In this document: positions 27,874-37,786 of the stretch, piece after piece
Numbering within the stretch: position 1 is the first letter of the stretch
Layout of the letters: every line of letters starts with the position of its first letter
Source of the DNA: Microcoleus sp. bin38.metabat.b11b12b14.051
Lineage (GTDB): Bacteria; Cyanobacteriota; Cyanobacteriia; Cyanobacteriales; Microcoleaceae
Length of the DNA: 64,000 nt
NCBI RefSeq assembly: GCF_013299165.1
Contig: NZ_JAAFKD010000016.1
Coordinates: 103,852-167,851, forward strand
Reading direction: 5' to 3'
Notes under the pieces: model-generated
Seen by the model: only the letters and a program-made list of their open reading frames with translations
Database searches by the model: none
What the model was told of the DNA's origin: nothing
Program-made: the position numbers and the translations under genes

Positions 27874-29052
27874 ATGCTTGCCCGCATCCAAGAACTAGCA
27901 GCCACCCTCGCACCCCGTTTAACCGAAATTCGCCGCCACATTCACTCGCACCCCGAACTCAGCGGCCAAGAATATCAAACTGCGGCCTATGTAGCCGGAG
28001 TGCTCGCTTCTAGCGGAGTCCGCGCCACGGAAGGAATCGGGAAAACCGGAGTCCTCGGCGAACTCAAAACTAACAGCAACGAGTCTCGCTGGCTAGCAAT
28101 TCGCACTGATATGGACGCTTTACCGATTCAAGAACGTACTAATTTAGAATTTGCCTCGCGCAACGAGGGAGTGATGCACGCCTGCGGCCACGATATCCAC
28201 ACTACGGTGGGTTTGGGCGCAGCGATGATATTGTCTGAGTTAAAAGAAAAATTTTCTGGTAATGTGCGCTTTTTGTTTCAGCCGGCGGAAGAGATTGCCC
28301 AAGGTGCTCGCTGGATGATTGCAGATGGGGCGATGCAAGATGTTGATGGCATCCTCGGAGTGCACGTTTTTCCGACGATTCCCGGCGGTTGTATCGGTAT
28401 CCGTCACGGGGCCCTGACGGCGGCGGCGGATGACCTAGAATTGATTGTAATTGGTGAATCTGGCCACGGTGCGCGTCCTCACGAGGCGATCGATGCAATT
28501 TGGATTGCTTCTCAGATTATTACTACTTTGCAGCAGGCGATTAGTCGCACGCAAAATCCTTTGAGGCCTGTGGTTTTGACGATCGGGCAAATTAGCGGCG
28601 GGCGAGCTCCAAACGTGATTGCCGATCGCGTAAAATTATTAGGAACCGTGCGATCGCTACATCCCGAAACCCACGAAAAACTACCCGCTTGGATCGAACA
28701 AATTGTGTCCAGCGTCTGCGCGACTTACGGCGCTAAGTACGAACTCACCTACAAGCGCGGCGTGCCCGGAGTCCAAAACGACCCGAAACTGACGCAATTA
28801 CTCGAAGGTGCGGCTTTAGAAGCTTTAGGTCGATCGCGCGTTCAAATTTTACCAGAACCATCCCTCGGCGCGGAAGATTTTTCGATGTATCTAGAACACG
28901 CGCCGGGAACAATGTTTCGCTTGGGAGTGGGGCTGACTGACAAACCGAATTATCCTCTACATCACCCGCAGTTTGAGGTGGATGAAGCCGCCATTGTGAC
29001 CGGCGCTGTCACTTTGGCCTATGCTGCTTGTCAATATTGGAAGCAGAAATAA
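27874..29052 (+). CDS. M20D amidohydrolase (IAA-amino acid/hippurate hydrolase type)
   Basis: The 392-residue metal-dependent enzyme removes acyl groups from amino-acid amides. Family motifs: HIHSHPELSGQEYQT (N-terminus), MHACGHDIHTTVGLGAA (about 97-113, with metal-binding Cys and His), PAEEIAQGA and LGAEDFSMYLEHAPG. A lid/dimerisation domain occupies the middle (about 180-290). The length is typical for this group. The exact substrate cannot be predicted from sequence. Confidence 0.92.
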   Translation: MLARIQELAATLAPRLTEIRRHIHSHPELSGQEYQTAAYVAGVLASSGVRATEGIGKTGVLGELKTNSNESRWLAIRTDMDALPIQERTNLEFASRNEGVMHACGHDIHTTVGLGAAMILSELKEKFSGNVRFLFQPAEEIAQGARWMIADGAMQDVDGILGVHVFPTIPGGCIGIRHGALTAAADDLELIVIGESGHGARPHEAIDAIWIASQIITTLQQAISRTQNPLRPVVLTIGQISGGRAPNVIADRVKLLGTVRSLHPETHEKLPAWIEQIVSSVCATYGAKYELTYKRGVPGVQNDPKLTQLLEGAALEALGRSRVQILPEPSLGAEDFSMYLEHAPGTMFRLGVGLTDKPNYPLHHPQFEVDEAAIVTGAVTLAYAACQYWKQK

Positions 29053-29057
29053 CAAAT

Positions 29058-29340
29058 AAGACGGCGATTGAAACCGCCAGATAAGACGGCGGTTGAAACC
29101 GCGTCTACACAAACCATGTCCGCCTCCGCGGACTGAATCAGACGGCGAATAGAATTCGCGTCTACACAAACGATGTCCGCCTCCGCGGACTGAATCAGAC
29201 GGCGAATAGAATTCGCGTCTACACAAACGATGTCCGCCTCCGCGGACTGAATAAGATAACATAATTTCAACTACGGCATTTTCTTCAACCCGCGGAGGCG
29301 GGTTTCGTCTGTGTAGACGCGGTTTCAACCGCCGGGTCTT
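29058..29340. repeat. Tandem modular palindromic repeat, 57-nt period
   Basis: Three near-identical copies of a 57-nt unit (starting gcgtctacac at 29101, 29158 and 29215) contain tccgcctccgcgga. They are bracketed by ggcggttgaaaccgc and acccgcggaggcgggt modules. The open frame across them is translated repeat. Confidence 0.9.
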
Positions 29341-29440
29341 CTCCACCGCCCGATCTTCTGATTCATTCACCGCCAATTCTAATTTAAAAAATTTTATGAA
29401 CTTAGCACCCTACAATAACTTACCAAATAGCTAACTAACT

Positions 29441-29505
29441 GTAGAGTGCGTCAGGGGGAAAATGTTTAGTCTGTAGTCGTCACATTTAGCCCTGACGCAC
29501 CCTAC
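29441..29505. repeat. Palindromic repeat, gtagagtgcgtcaggg family
   Basis: Arms 29441-29456 and 29490-29505 pair with one mismatch. This is the second copy of the element at 3064-3131. Confidence 0.75.
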
Positions 29506-29538
29506 AATAACTAGCGATTTCAATCGCCGATTCCGAAA

Positions 29539-32500
29539 TTAATACTCATTCACAAAATCTGGATGAACCCACAGAAATTCGCGGCGTTGGTTCTGCACCC
29601 GCACTAAACCACCAAAACCCGGATCTTTCTCTTTCAAAAGCGCGTGTAATTCTCGCAAAATCGCTCCTTGGCCACGGATTACTCCGCCCTGTACAAAATC
29701 AGGTGCATCGTTGTTAGACAAAGCAAAAACTTCGCTAGTTTTTGAGATAGACTCGATGCTTTTTTGTCCTAAATCGAGTTGTTCTTCAATGGCTTGGTAG
29801 GTGGTGTCATCTAACATTAGCTTGGTGGCTGAGCCGGCGACAGGTAACACTAGGCTAAGCACTCCAGTCATGACTTTGAAATAGGGGGCTGCTTTGATGA
29901 ACCACTCACGTGAAAGGTTTAATTCATAGACTCCCTGCTTTTTGTTGTTGGGATTTAAGGCAGGTATGGGCTGGCGAGAGTGTTCGCACCAGAGGGTAAG
30001 TTGAAACTTGGCACTGATCCATTTTGGGTGATCGAAGAAACCAGGCTCGATTGGCTTAAAACTAAATAGACGTGGCCCATCTTTGGCTTCATCGGTCAGC
30101 ATCTGCATCATATCTGCAAACTGCATATCAACCTTGCTCATAGTAGCAAGTTGTTGTTTCGTAAGTTCATCATATAGTTCTCGATCTCGCCCATCTTTGG
30201 CGGATAGTTCTTGTCGAATAACTTGTAATGTATCCTGCACATCTGTGAGTTTTGCAGTCAACAATATCTGAGCAGAAGGTTGAGCGAGCGGTGCATTATT
30301 TAGCAAGCGATCAATATTTTGCCATTTACCACACTGAGGACACGGAAACTCATCACGATTTTCCTTTTTGCTCTCAATTAGTTTCTCTATTTCAAATAGT
30401 CCGTTTCCTGGATCATTCTTACCGCAAGGCGTAAGACAAGGAACCATAATGTTACAATCCAATCCTTCCCAGAAATACTCGACTAGAGATTTAATCTCTT
30501 CGGTGAGATAAGACAGAAACCTTTCTGGATAAGCGGCCCGCACAGTGATTTTTACATCGGTATCAATATATTCCAGCAATGCCCGACCGTTATAGTCGTT
30601 TTCCAGCATCAAACCTCGTTTCCAGTGGATGCTGTCTTCGTAATTGAATCGACCCAGCGAGTATTTGTGCAAGCGGACAATCAACTGGTAAAACAACCCT
30701 TCTGCTACTGCAAACTGCCCCCGATTGTCTACAATGCGACAGATTTGTACTTGTTGTCTGTCTTCAGATTCTGGTTGTTCTCCCCAATTGGCGGTTAATT
30801 TTTCTTGCGGGCGGATATCCGGTACAAGTTGAGCAATCAGACTGGTATTGCTGGTTTTAGCTGGATCGAACACCACTCGATAGGAGAGATCGAAGCGATC
30901 CATCAGCCGTAGAAAGATGGGATGCAGTTCTGGTGGGTAGCCTTCCTCATCGGCAACTGGGGGATTACTCCATAACTGACTGAGATAGTCAAATTCGACT
31001 AAACCGTTGCGTTGGCGAGTCATTTGATCGTCTAGCACGAAGCTAATCGCTTTTGCCAGCCAGTCGGGTTTGAGGATGACGATATCGCGCAGGGTGGGGT
31101 CGTAATCGTAATGGATGAAATGCCCTAATGTATTGGAGATCCGAAGAAATAGTTCTGCCTGCTCCTCATCAATTCCCTGTTGGGCGCAGAGGGCAATCAC
31201 ATCATCGTAGGGTAGATAGGCTTTGTTGTTGGTTTGCAAGATTTCTCGGGCTCGCTGCCACTTGGCGGGAACGGTTTGGCCCATTTCGGGCAGAGACGCG
31301 GCAACACTAGCAATAGCTGCTTTTAAGTCCGCAAGTCCGGTACAATCCTTGTCGTTGGTGGGTTTGCTGTCTACATGGAAGAAACCAAGCACCATATCGC
31401 TACCGAATCTATCCAGAATCTCCTGTCTGTCAATGTCAGGCTGTCGCTGTCCGGGGCCGCCGTGGGTGGCGACTACCAAAACCTTCGCCTCCGGTTGCCG
31501 GTGCTTGATCAGCGTAATCCACTCTCTGACAAAGCCCTGCTGGGGGCCCTCCCGTGGTTTCCACACTACGAGATATACGGCTGGAGCGCTAAAAAACAAC
31601 TGGTGCGTCGGTCGGTAAACCCGTTGACCGCCAAAATCCCAACCATTTAGGATGATTTCTGTGTCGCTATGGGTGACAGCAACGGGTTTAATCTCAATCC
31701 CATGAGTAGTGGGGCGACCTTCCACCCATTCATCCCCCCGCAATGCGCCCAACAGACAACTTTTGCCGACTTCACCCTCACCAATGATGATCAGCTTGGC
31801 TTCATTTAGTGTCACCCGTGCTTCTGCTTTTGCACGCAAGTATTGGAATAAAGCTCGACTACCTTGTTCATATGCAGCAGCAATGTCGGGATTGAGAGGG
31901 TTGCTGTCTAGTTTAAGCTGTGGCAATGGGGTGAGGGATGCGATCGACTTTGGTAGTGACCTCAGTTGGTTGTTGGAAAGGTCAAGTATTTGCAACTGGG
32001 TGAGGGAGGCGATCGACTCTGGCACTTCCGTCAGTCGGTTGTTGGAGAGGTCAAGCCGTTGCAACTGGGTGAGGGAGGCGATCGACTCTGGCACTTCCGT
32101 CAGTTGGTTGTTGCGGAGGTCAAGCATTTGCAACTGGGTGAGGGATGCGATCGCATCTGGCACTTCCGTTAGTTGGTTGTTGGAGAGATTAAGCTCTTGC
32201 AACTGGGTGAGGGAGGCGATCGCATCTGGCACTTCAGTCAATTGGTTGCTGGACACCTCAAGATTTTTCAACTGGGTGAGGGAGGCGATCGACTCTGGGA
32301 GTTGTGTCAGTTGGTTGTTGGAGAGGTTAAGCAATTGCAATTGGGTGAGGGATGCGATGGACTCTGGCAGTTTCGTCAGTTGGTTGTTGTAGAGGAAAAG
32401 CATTTGTAACGGGGTGAGGGAGGCGATGGACTCTGGCACTTCCGTCAGTTTCATGTCGCTGAGAGAAAGTATTTTTTTGTTTTCAGCATTTTTTGATTGT

Positions 32501-32544
32501 GCAATGAACTTCTCTGCGTACTGATACGCCTCATCTCGTGCCAT
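29539..32544 (-). CDS. LRR-Roc-COR (ROCO family) GTPase
   Basis: The ATG at 32544 is chosen because aaggaagg stands 8 nt upstream; a TTG at 32574 is also in frame. The 1001-residue chain has eight 23-residue leucine-rich repeats (about 20-210; e.g. LDLSNNRLTEVPESIASLTQ), then a Roc GTPase with P-loop GEGEVGKS (about 251) and switch DFGGQ, then COR (about 400-720). A CPQCG pair occurs near 734 and a novel-looking helical C-terminal domain follows. Bacterial ROCO proteins dimerise through COR; cellular roles are poorly known. A loose zinc-binding pair is unusual. Confidence 0.9.
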   Translation of the reverse strand: MARDEAYQYAEKFIAQSKNAENKKILSLSDMKLTEVPESIASLTPLQMLFLYNNQLTKLPESIASLTQLQLLNLSNNQLTQLPESIASLTQLKNLEVSSNQLTEVPDAIASLTQLQELNLSNNQLTEVPDAIASLTQLQMLDLRNNQLTEVPESIASLTQLQRLDLSNNRLTEVPESIASLTQLQILDLSNNQLRSLPKSIASLTPLPQLKLDSNPLNPDIAAAYEQGSRALFQYLRAKAEARVTLNEAKLIIIGEGEVGKSCLLGALRGDEWVEGRPTTHGIEIKPVAVTHSDTEIILNGWDFGGQRVYRPTHQLFFSAPAVYLVVWKPREGPQQGFVREWITLIKHRQPEAKVLVVATHGGPGQRQPDIDRQEILDRFGSDMVLGFFHVDSKPTNDKDCTGLADLKAAIASVAASLPEMGQTVPAKWQRAREILQTNNKAYLPYDDVIALCAQQGIDEEQAELFLRISNTLGHFIHYDYDPTLRDIVILKPDWLAKAISFVLDDQMTRQRNGLVEFDYLSQLWSNPPVADEEGYPPELHPIFLRLMDRFDLSYRVVFDPAKTSNTSLIAQLVPDIRPQEKLTANWGEQPESEDRQQVQICRIVDNRGQFAVAEGLFYQLIVRLHKYSLGRFNYEDSIHWKRGLMLENDYNGRALLEYIDTDVKITVRAAYPERFLSYLTEEIKSLVEYFWEGLDCNIMVPCLTPCGKNDPGNGLFEIEKLIESKKENRDEFPCPQCGKWQNIDRLLNNAPLAQPSAQILLTAKLTDVQDTLQVIRQELSAKDGRDRELYDELTKQQLATMSKVDMQFADMMQMLTDEAKDGPRLFSFKPIEPGFFDHPKWISAKFQLTLWCEHSRQPIPALNPNNKKQGVYELNLSREWFIKAAPYFKVMTGVLSLVLPVAGSATKLMLDDTTYQAIEEQLDLGQKSIESISKTSEVFALSNNDAPDFVQGGVIRGQGAILRELHALLKEKDPGFGGLVRVQNQRREFLWVHPDFVNEY

Positions 32545-32724
32545 AGCCAATTCCTTCCTTGTTTTCCCTAACAACCCAAATCGGAATAACAGCCAAACTT
32601 TTGATGACTAACTACTCCTACACCTAGTTTAGCGAGACAAGCTCAACCTAACATCCCCACAAACAAAACGCGGCCGATATTAAGCTGAGCCAGGACGATC
32701 GCACTTCAACACACTTCAACGCAC

Positions 32725-32952
32725 TTACTTCGGTTCGTGACTCGCAATCCGCTTACCCTCGCCATCGTACACCTGCATCAGAATTTTCGCGTTTTCGGCG
32801 ATCGCCTCCAAGGCATTTTGCAGAGTTACAACGTGCTTTTCCACAGCTTGGCGACTCTTCACAGAATTATTGTTATTCGCCTGAATGAAAGTTTGTTGCA
32901 ACTTCTGCACATAATCAGTGCCTAAAGGTTGGATAGTTTCAAGGCTTTTCAT
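32725..32952 (-). CDS. Small helical hypothetical protein
   Basis: The 75-residue, mostly helical, Gln/Asn-rich protein contains KLQQTFIQANNNNSVKSRQA and a charged C-terminus. The frame is clean, it starts with ATG and has a gcctccc (ggaggc on coding strand) ribosome binding site. It lies 180 nt upstream of the ROCO gene on the same strand. No family recognised. Confidence 0.5.
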   Translation of the reverse strand: MKSLETIQPLGTDYVQKLQQTFIQANNNNSVKSRQAVEKHVVTLQNALEAIAENAKILMQVYDGEGKRIASHEPK

Positions 32953-33440
32953 GGGAGGCTAGAAACCGGGTTTCTACGAAATTTTGCGTTTAGTAGCGAT
33001 AAATCTACGAAGAAACCCGGTTTCACCAGAGCACAACTATTTTGGAAGGTGCGTCGCTACGAGATTGTCGCTGTTTTTTAGGGATTTATCGTAGGCGACA
33101 CACCCTACGACTCAACTTTTGCGATTGTTTTGCTAAGAGCTGGCAATGACAGACTTGCATTAGGTATCGTAACTTTTGCGATTGCTTCGCTAAGAGCTCG
33201 CAATGACAGACTGAAGTTTTGCGTTTAGTAGCGAGAAATCACGCAAGAAATCCGGTTTCTGAGAGCATGATTATTTTGCAAGGTGCGTCGCTACGAGATT
33301 GTTGCTCTTTTTTAGGGATTTATCGCAGGCGACGCACCCTACGACTGGCTTATCTTCGGCAATTTCGCTGTAGTGGCCGCCAAATGTGCTAACGTACAAT
33401 GAAAAATCCCTAAATTTCAACTATCGGGAGACACACAACC
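32953..33440. repeat. Duplicated repeat block
   Basis: A ggtgcgtcgctacgagattg ... ggcgacgcaccctacgact palindrome occurs twice (from 33048 and from 33282, offset 234). Between them are gcgattg(c/t)ttcgctaagagct(c/g)gcaatgac units (two copies) and gaaacccggtttc hairpins. No gene. Confidence 0.8.
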
Positions 33441-35096
33441 GTGTTCGCTCAAGCACCTCCAACTCCCAATTACAAATGGTTTAGCTGCATTTCTAGCACT
33501 GTTTTCGCCGCATTGTGTCTGTTGCCCGTTTTCAGTGCTCCGGGATACGCCCAAACTCCCCAAAATCGACCCATCAAAATCGGCGTTGTGCAGCGGTTTG
33601 GTACTAAAGCTACCGACAAACTGACGCTGAAAGCATTACCGGGCGACAGTTTAACTTTGAGTTACAAAACTCCTCAAGGTACAGAAACCAAAACTGCCAC
33701 TAGCATCAAGCTAGAAATCGCCAATAAACCTCTGGAAGCGCCCTTAGTAGAAGAACGAGTTGTTCTGAGCTCGCACCGCAGTTTTGAGAGTGCAGAAGAT
33801 AGCGCGAATCAGTGGCGCGCTAAGGGCATTGATGTAGAAATTGCTCAACCTTTGCGCTGGCAAGTTTGGGCAAAAAGAGATACTTATAATTCTCCTTTGG
33901 TGCGGCGCTGGCTGTTGCAAAGTTTGCAAGATCAAGGTAATAAGACAGCTTTTTTAGATACTAAAGTTTTTAAACAAGTACCTCAAACGTTTTGGGTTTT
34001 AAATGGCTTTCGTTTTAACCGCAATGAGTTGGATGTGACTGCTGGCAAAAATGTGATTGAGGTATTGGAACAAACTACCCAAGAGGCGACAGCTACCGAT
34101 CCTGAAAAAGCTATTCAACAAACTCGCCGTTATGGCGGCAGTCTGCGCTTACAAAAAAATTCTTATGGCACTTATACTTTAGTCAATAATGTGCTTACGG
34201 AAACTTATTTGCGCGGTGTTGTTCCTCACGAAATTGGCGCTTTTGCACCTTATGCTTCAATTGTCGCTCAAACTATTTTGGCGAGAACCTACGCCCTGAG
34301 AAATTTGCGCCGGTTTGCTGTGGATAATTACGAGTTGTGCGCTGATGTTAACTGTCAAGTTTATAAGGGTTTGACGGAAGTTTTTCCCCAAAGCGATCGC
34401 GCGATCGCCCAAACAGCAGGTTTAGTCCTAACTTACGAAAATCAGCTAGTAGACGCGCTCTATTCAGCGTCTAGCGGCGGTGTGACAGCGACTTTCGGCG
34501 ATGTGTGGCACGGCCCGGAACGTCCATATTTGCGATCGATCGTCGATTCCCCCAAAAACGTCTGGGATTTGACAAAGCAGAGCTTGTCGGATGAAACCAA
34601 TTTCCGGCGCTTTATGAGCCTGAAAGCAGGGTTTAATGAGGAAAAAGAAGAAACCTTCCGCTGGCGCGAACAAGTCTCGTTGACATCGATTGGTGGATTT
34701 CTGCGACAGTATCTTCAGAAAAAAAAGCACCCGCTAGCTAATTTTAAAACTCTCACAAAAGTTGAAGTGGTGGAAAGATCAGCCGCAGGTAGAGTTTTGC
34801 AAATGAAGGTACAAACAGACTTGGGCCCCATCGATATTGACAAAGACGAGATTCGGAATGCTTTTTATCCGCCGATTAGCACGCTGTTTTATCTCGAACC
34901 GATTTACAATGCGGATAAAAGCCTGAATGGTTATGCTTTTGTCGGCGGCGGTTTCGGACACGGCGTGGGAATGAGTCAAACCGGTTCTTACAATTTAGCT
35001 AATTTGGGCTGGAATGGCGATCGTATTCTGAGTTTTTATTTTCCCGGCGCTCAAGTTGTACCCCTCAATGATTCGATTACATTTTGGCGGGAATAG
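33441..35096 (+). CDS. SpoIID/LytB-domain protein
   Basis: The 551-residue protein has an N-terminal hydrophobic signal (STVFAALCLLPVFSAPGYA), so it is exported. The C-terminal half carries the SpoIID/LytB domain: GVVPHEIGAFAPYASIVAQT, ARTYALRN, ALYSASSGGVTATFGDVW and GFGHGVGMSQTGSYNLA. SpoIID proteins cut or remodel peptidoglycan as lytic transglycosylases or amidase enhancers. In non-sporulating cyanobacteria the homologues are conserved but their substrate is not settled. The start is a GTG with cgggag just upstream. Confidence 0.88.
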   Translation: MFAQAPPTPNYKWFSCISSTVFAALCLLPVFSAPGYAQTPQNRPIKIGVVQRFGTKATDKLTLKALPGDSLTLSYKTPQGTETKTATSIKLEIANKPLEAPLVEERVVLSSHRSFESAEDSANQWRAKGIDVEIAQPLRWQVWAKRDTYNSPLVRRWLLQSLQDQGNKTAFLDTKVFKQVPQTFWVLNGFRFNRNELDVTAGKNVIEVLEQTTQEATATDPEKAIQQTRRYGGSLRLQKNSYGTYTLVNNVLTETYLRGVVPHEIGAFAPYASIVAQTILARTYALRNLRRFAVDNYELCADVNCQVYKGLTEVFPQSDRAIAQTAGLVLTYENQLVDALYSASSGGVTATFGDVWHGPERPYLRSIVDSPKNVWDLTKQSLSDETNFRRFMSLKAGFNEEKEETFRWREQVSLTSIGGFLRQYLQKKKHPLANFKTLTKVEVVERSAAGRVLQMKVQTDLGPIDIDKDEIRNAFYPPISTLFYLEPIYNADKSLNGYAFVGGGFGHGVGMSQTGSYNLANLGWNGDRILSFYFPGAQVVPLNDSITFWRE

Positions 35097-35686
35097 GACA
35101 AGATTCGGGATAAGCATTCGGGATAAGATTCGGCGGTTGAAACCGCGTCTACACAAACGAAGTCCGCCTCCGCGGACTGAAGAACATATGCAATATTAAT
35201 CGTCTTATCTTCAACCCGCGGAGGTGGTCGCTGAGCTTGTCGAAGTGCGGGTTTTGTTTGTATAGACGCGGTTTCAACCGCCGTCTTTTCTTCAACCCGC
35301 GGAGGTGGTCGCTGAGCTTGTCGAAGTGCGGGTTTGGTTTGTATAGACGCGGTTTCAACCGCCGTCTTTAACCGCCGTCTTTAACCGCCGTCTTTAACCG
35401 CCGTCTTTTCTTCAACCCGCGGAGGTGGTCGCTGAGCTTGTCGAAGTGCGGGTTTGGTTTGTATAGACGCGGTTGAAACCGCCGTCTTTAACCGCCGTCT
35501 TTAACCGCCGTCTTTAACCGCCGTCTTTAACCGCCGTCTTCAACCGCCGTCTTTAACGCAAAAACCCGGTTTCAACCGCCGTCTTCAACACAAAAACCCA
35601 GTTTCTTAACGTAATTGAGCAAAAATAGCTCAATTACGCCAACAAGAAACCGGGTTACTTAGCGCATCGCGCCCGTAAATCCTTCC
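35097..35686. repeat. Large repeat block with 13-nt tandem units
   Basis: ggcggttgaaaccgcgtctacacaaacg and tccgcctccgcgga modules start the block. Tandem cgccgtctttaac units (13 nt) occur at 35360-35400 and 35485-35560. Three copies of acccgcggaggtggtcgctgagcttgtcgaagtgcggg (split here; near 35215, 35297 and 35417) carry an insert not found elsewhere. A hairpin caagaaaccgggt/acccagtttctt lies near 35600-35655. Confidence 0.9.
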
Positions 35687-35986
35687 TTAGTAGAGGGATT
35701 CTTCTTGGTGAGTTTCGATCGTACAATCAGACTTAGGATAAGCGACGCAGGTCAGAACAAATCCGGCTTCGATTTGGTCGTCGTCCAAGAAAGATTGGTC
35801 AGATTGGTCAATTTCACCAGCAGTAATTTTGCCGGCGCAGGTGGAGCAAGCTCCAGCGCGGCAAGAATACGGGAGGTCAAGTCCTGCTTCTTCGGCTGCA
35901 TCAAGAATGTAAGTATCGTCATCAACGTCAATGGTCTGGTTGATTCCTTCGGCTTCGCTGATGAGGGTAACTTTGTAAGTTGCCAT
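35687..35986 (-). CDS. petF: Plant-type [2Fe-2S] ferredoxin
   Basis: The 99-residue photosynthetic ferredoxin accepts electrons from photosystem I and donates them to FNR and other enzymes. The four cluster cysteines are at 42, 47, 50 and 80 ([11 protein letters not shown] and VLTCVAYP). The ending THQEESLY is typical of cyanobacterial PetF. Its own promoter would be in the AT-rich region upstream to 36130. Confidence 0.96.
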   Translation of the reverse strand: MATYKVTLISEAEGINQTIDVDDDTYILDAAEEAGLDLPYSCRAGACSTCAGKITAGEIDQSDQSFLDDDQIEAGFVLTCVAYPKSDCTIETHQEESLY

Positions 35987-36549
35987 GCACTAAATCCTCT
36001 CAAAAATTCAACAAATTCAATAATTTTTCCTAATGCAACGTTCAAGGCTTTATTAGCTTTGAGGTTAGCTCTTAGGTTCGTTCCCTCTATGATAGTAGGG
36101 GAAAGAAGTAAGGTTGCAACACTCATTTACAAAAAATTTGAATGGGATTAGTTATAACTTTTTCTAATTTCATCTTGATTGCTTATATCTATGTTGGGCT
36201 CAGCGGTGGGCTCGTCTTGTAGCTACCCTGGCTCCAAACCACCAAGTTTCTAGGAAAAATCTTGGTTTGAGCGGCTAAATACAGCCGAAAAACCGGGTAT
36301 TTGGTATCTCCAAGGACGATCGACTTTCTACAGGGCTGGCTGCAAGTTTGTCCCCGCCAGGGGTGAGATGTATAGTGAGAAGGCATTTCTAACTTGGGTG
36401 GTGCAAGCCCGATCGCACAAATCCCAGAAATCGCACCACAGCCTAAAATCTCAGCGATAGAACCGCCAATCCCTCCGCTGTAAGCCTCTAACTATACTTA
36501 GAGCTTAAATCTCCAATATAAAAATGCAACATCTCAAATCTCAAATCCT
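35987..36549. other. Spacer between ferredoxin and bvdR
   Basis: The region is divergent and should hold both promoters. It contains no long repeat array. A short open frame (36189-36386, reverse) has no coding features. The start of bvdR is at 36550 with no strong ribosome binding site. Confidence 0.5.
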
Positions 36550-37563
36550 ATGACCCAGATTAATACAGGCTTTGGTTTTTCAGTAAATTCTCCAATTCGC
36601 GTGGGGATTGTGGGTACTGGTTTTGCAGCTAAGTTGAGAGCCCAGACGCTGGTAGCTGACGCGCGATCGAATTTGGTAGCAGTCGCGGGCCACAACCCGG
36701 AAAACACCGCAGAATTTTGTGAAGAATTTGGCGCAGAAGCTGCGGTTTCTTGGCGCAAACTGGTAGAAAGAGACGATTTAGATTTAGTAATCGTCTGTAC
36801 GGTGAACCGGGATCACGGGGCGATCGTCCTGGCGGCGCTGGAAAATCACAAGCACGTTGTGGTCGAATATCCTCTATCTTTAGATGTATCTGAGGCAAAA
36901 AGGGCGATCGAGCTGGCGGCCCAAAACCAAAAACTCCTCCACATCGAACACATCGAACTGTTAGGCGGTTTGCACCAAGCCATCAAAGAATCCTTACCAT
37001 TAATCGGTAAAGTTTTTTACGCCCGCTACGTCACCGTTACCCCCCAGCGCACCGCACCGCAGCGCTGGACTTTTCAACACTCCCTGTTTGGTTTTCCCTT
37101 AATCGGCGCCATCTCTCGACTCCACCGATTTACTAATTTGTTCGGGGAAGTCGCAACCGTTAACTGTCAAACTCAATTTTGGGACACACAACCGGATTTA
37201 TACAAAGCTTGTTTGTGCAACGCACAGTTGCGCTTTACCAATGGCGTACTCGCTGAAGCTGTGTATGGAAAGGGAGAGACTTTTTCCCAGTCAGAAAACA
37301 TTTTTACCATCTACGGAGAAGCCGGAACCCTAATTTTCACTCCCGAATCCGGTCAATTAATTCAGGGGGAAAATCGGCAAACTCTCAAAGTAGGAACGCG
37401 GCGCGGTTTGTTTGCCAAAGATACGGATATGGTGTTAGACTGTCTGCTCGACGGTACGCCCTTGTACGTCGAAAACACCAGTAGTTTGTACGCTTTGAAA
37501 GTAGCTGATGCTGCGAGGCGATCGAGCGAAACAAATCAAAAATTGGCGATCGACAATTCATGA
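36550..37563 (+). CDS. bvdR: Biliverdin reductase
   Basis: The 337-residue Gfo/Idh/MocA-fold enzyme reduces biliverdin to bilirubin. The Rossmann start is IRVGIVGTGFAAKLRAQ. From memory it follows Synechocystis BvdR closely over the whole length, at HGAIVLAALENHKHVVVEYP, LLHIEHIELLGGLHQAIKES, APQRWTF and GTRRGLFAKDT. The second domain (about 135-270) is the sheet domain that binds the bilin. BvdR affects phycobiliproteins in cyanobacteria. It has no operon partner here. Confidence 0.87.
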   Translation: MTQINTGFGFSVNSPIRVGIVGTGFAAKLRAQTLVADARSNLVAVAGHNPENTAEFCEEFGAEAAVSWRKLVERDDLDLVIVCTVNRDHGAIVLAALENHKHVVVEYPLSLDVSEAKRAIELAAQNQKLLHIEHIELLGGLHQAIKESLPLIGKVFYARYVTVTPQRTAPQRWTFQHSLFGFPLIGAISRLHRFTNLFGEVATVNCQTQFWDTQPDLYKACLCNAQLRFTNGVLAEAVYGKGETFSQSENIFTIYGEAGTLIFTPESGQLIQGENRQTLKVGTRRGLFAKDTDMVLDCLLDGTPLYVENTSSLYALKVADAARRSSETNQKLAIDNS

Positions 37564-37786
37564 ATTATTCAGCCCGCAAAAGTGTTCGCCCTCCCTTGTT
37601 AAAGTGCGGTTTTTATCTATAGAGACGCGGCATCAACCGCCAACTTTTACTCTTCAACCCGCGGAGGCGGGTTTTGTCTGTGTAGTAGCGGTTTCAACCG
37701 CCGACTTTTTTCTTCTGCACCTCTCCACTTTTTTCTTCTGCACCTCTCCACCTCCGTAAAAACCACTTATACTTCACAGCTAAAAA
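37564..37786. repeat. Modular palindromic repeat copy
   Basis: A copy of the acccgcggaggcgggt / gcggtttcaaccgcc module set occupies about 37610-37705. A short duplicated tttttcttctgcacctctccac follows (37705-37752). Confidence 0.75.

Noticed and set aside
29031..29376. Reverse-strand ORFs with repeated SAEADIVCVDANSIRR
   Set aside because: The 57-nt repeat period is a multiple of three, so frames remain open by chance.
31709..32409. Forward ORFs opposite the LRR region
   Set aside because: Shadow of the 69-nt LRR repeat on the other strand.
36189..36386. 65-codon reverse ORF
   Set aside because: No coding features or recognisable motif; probably chance.
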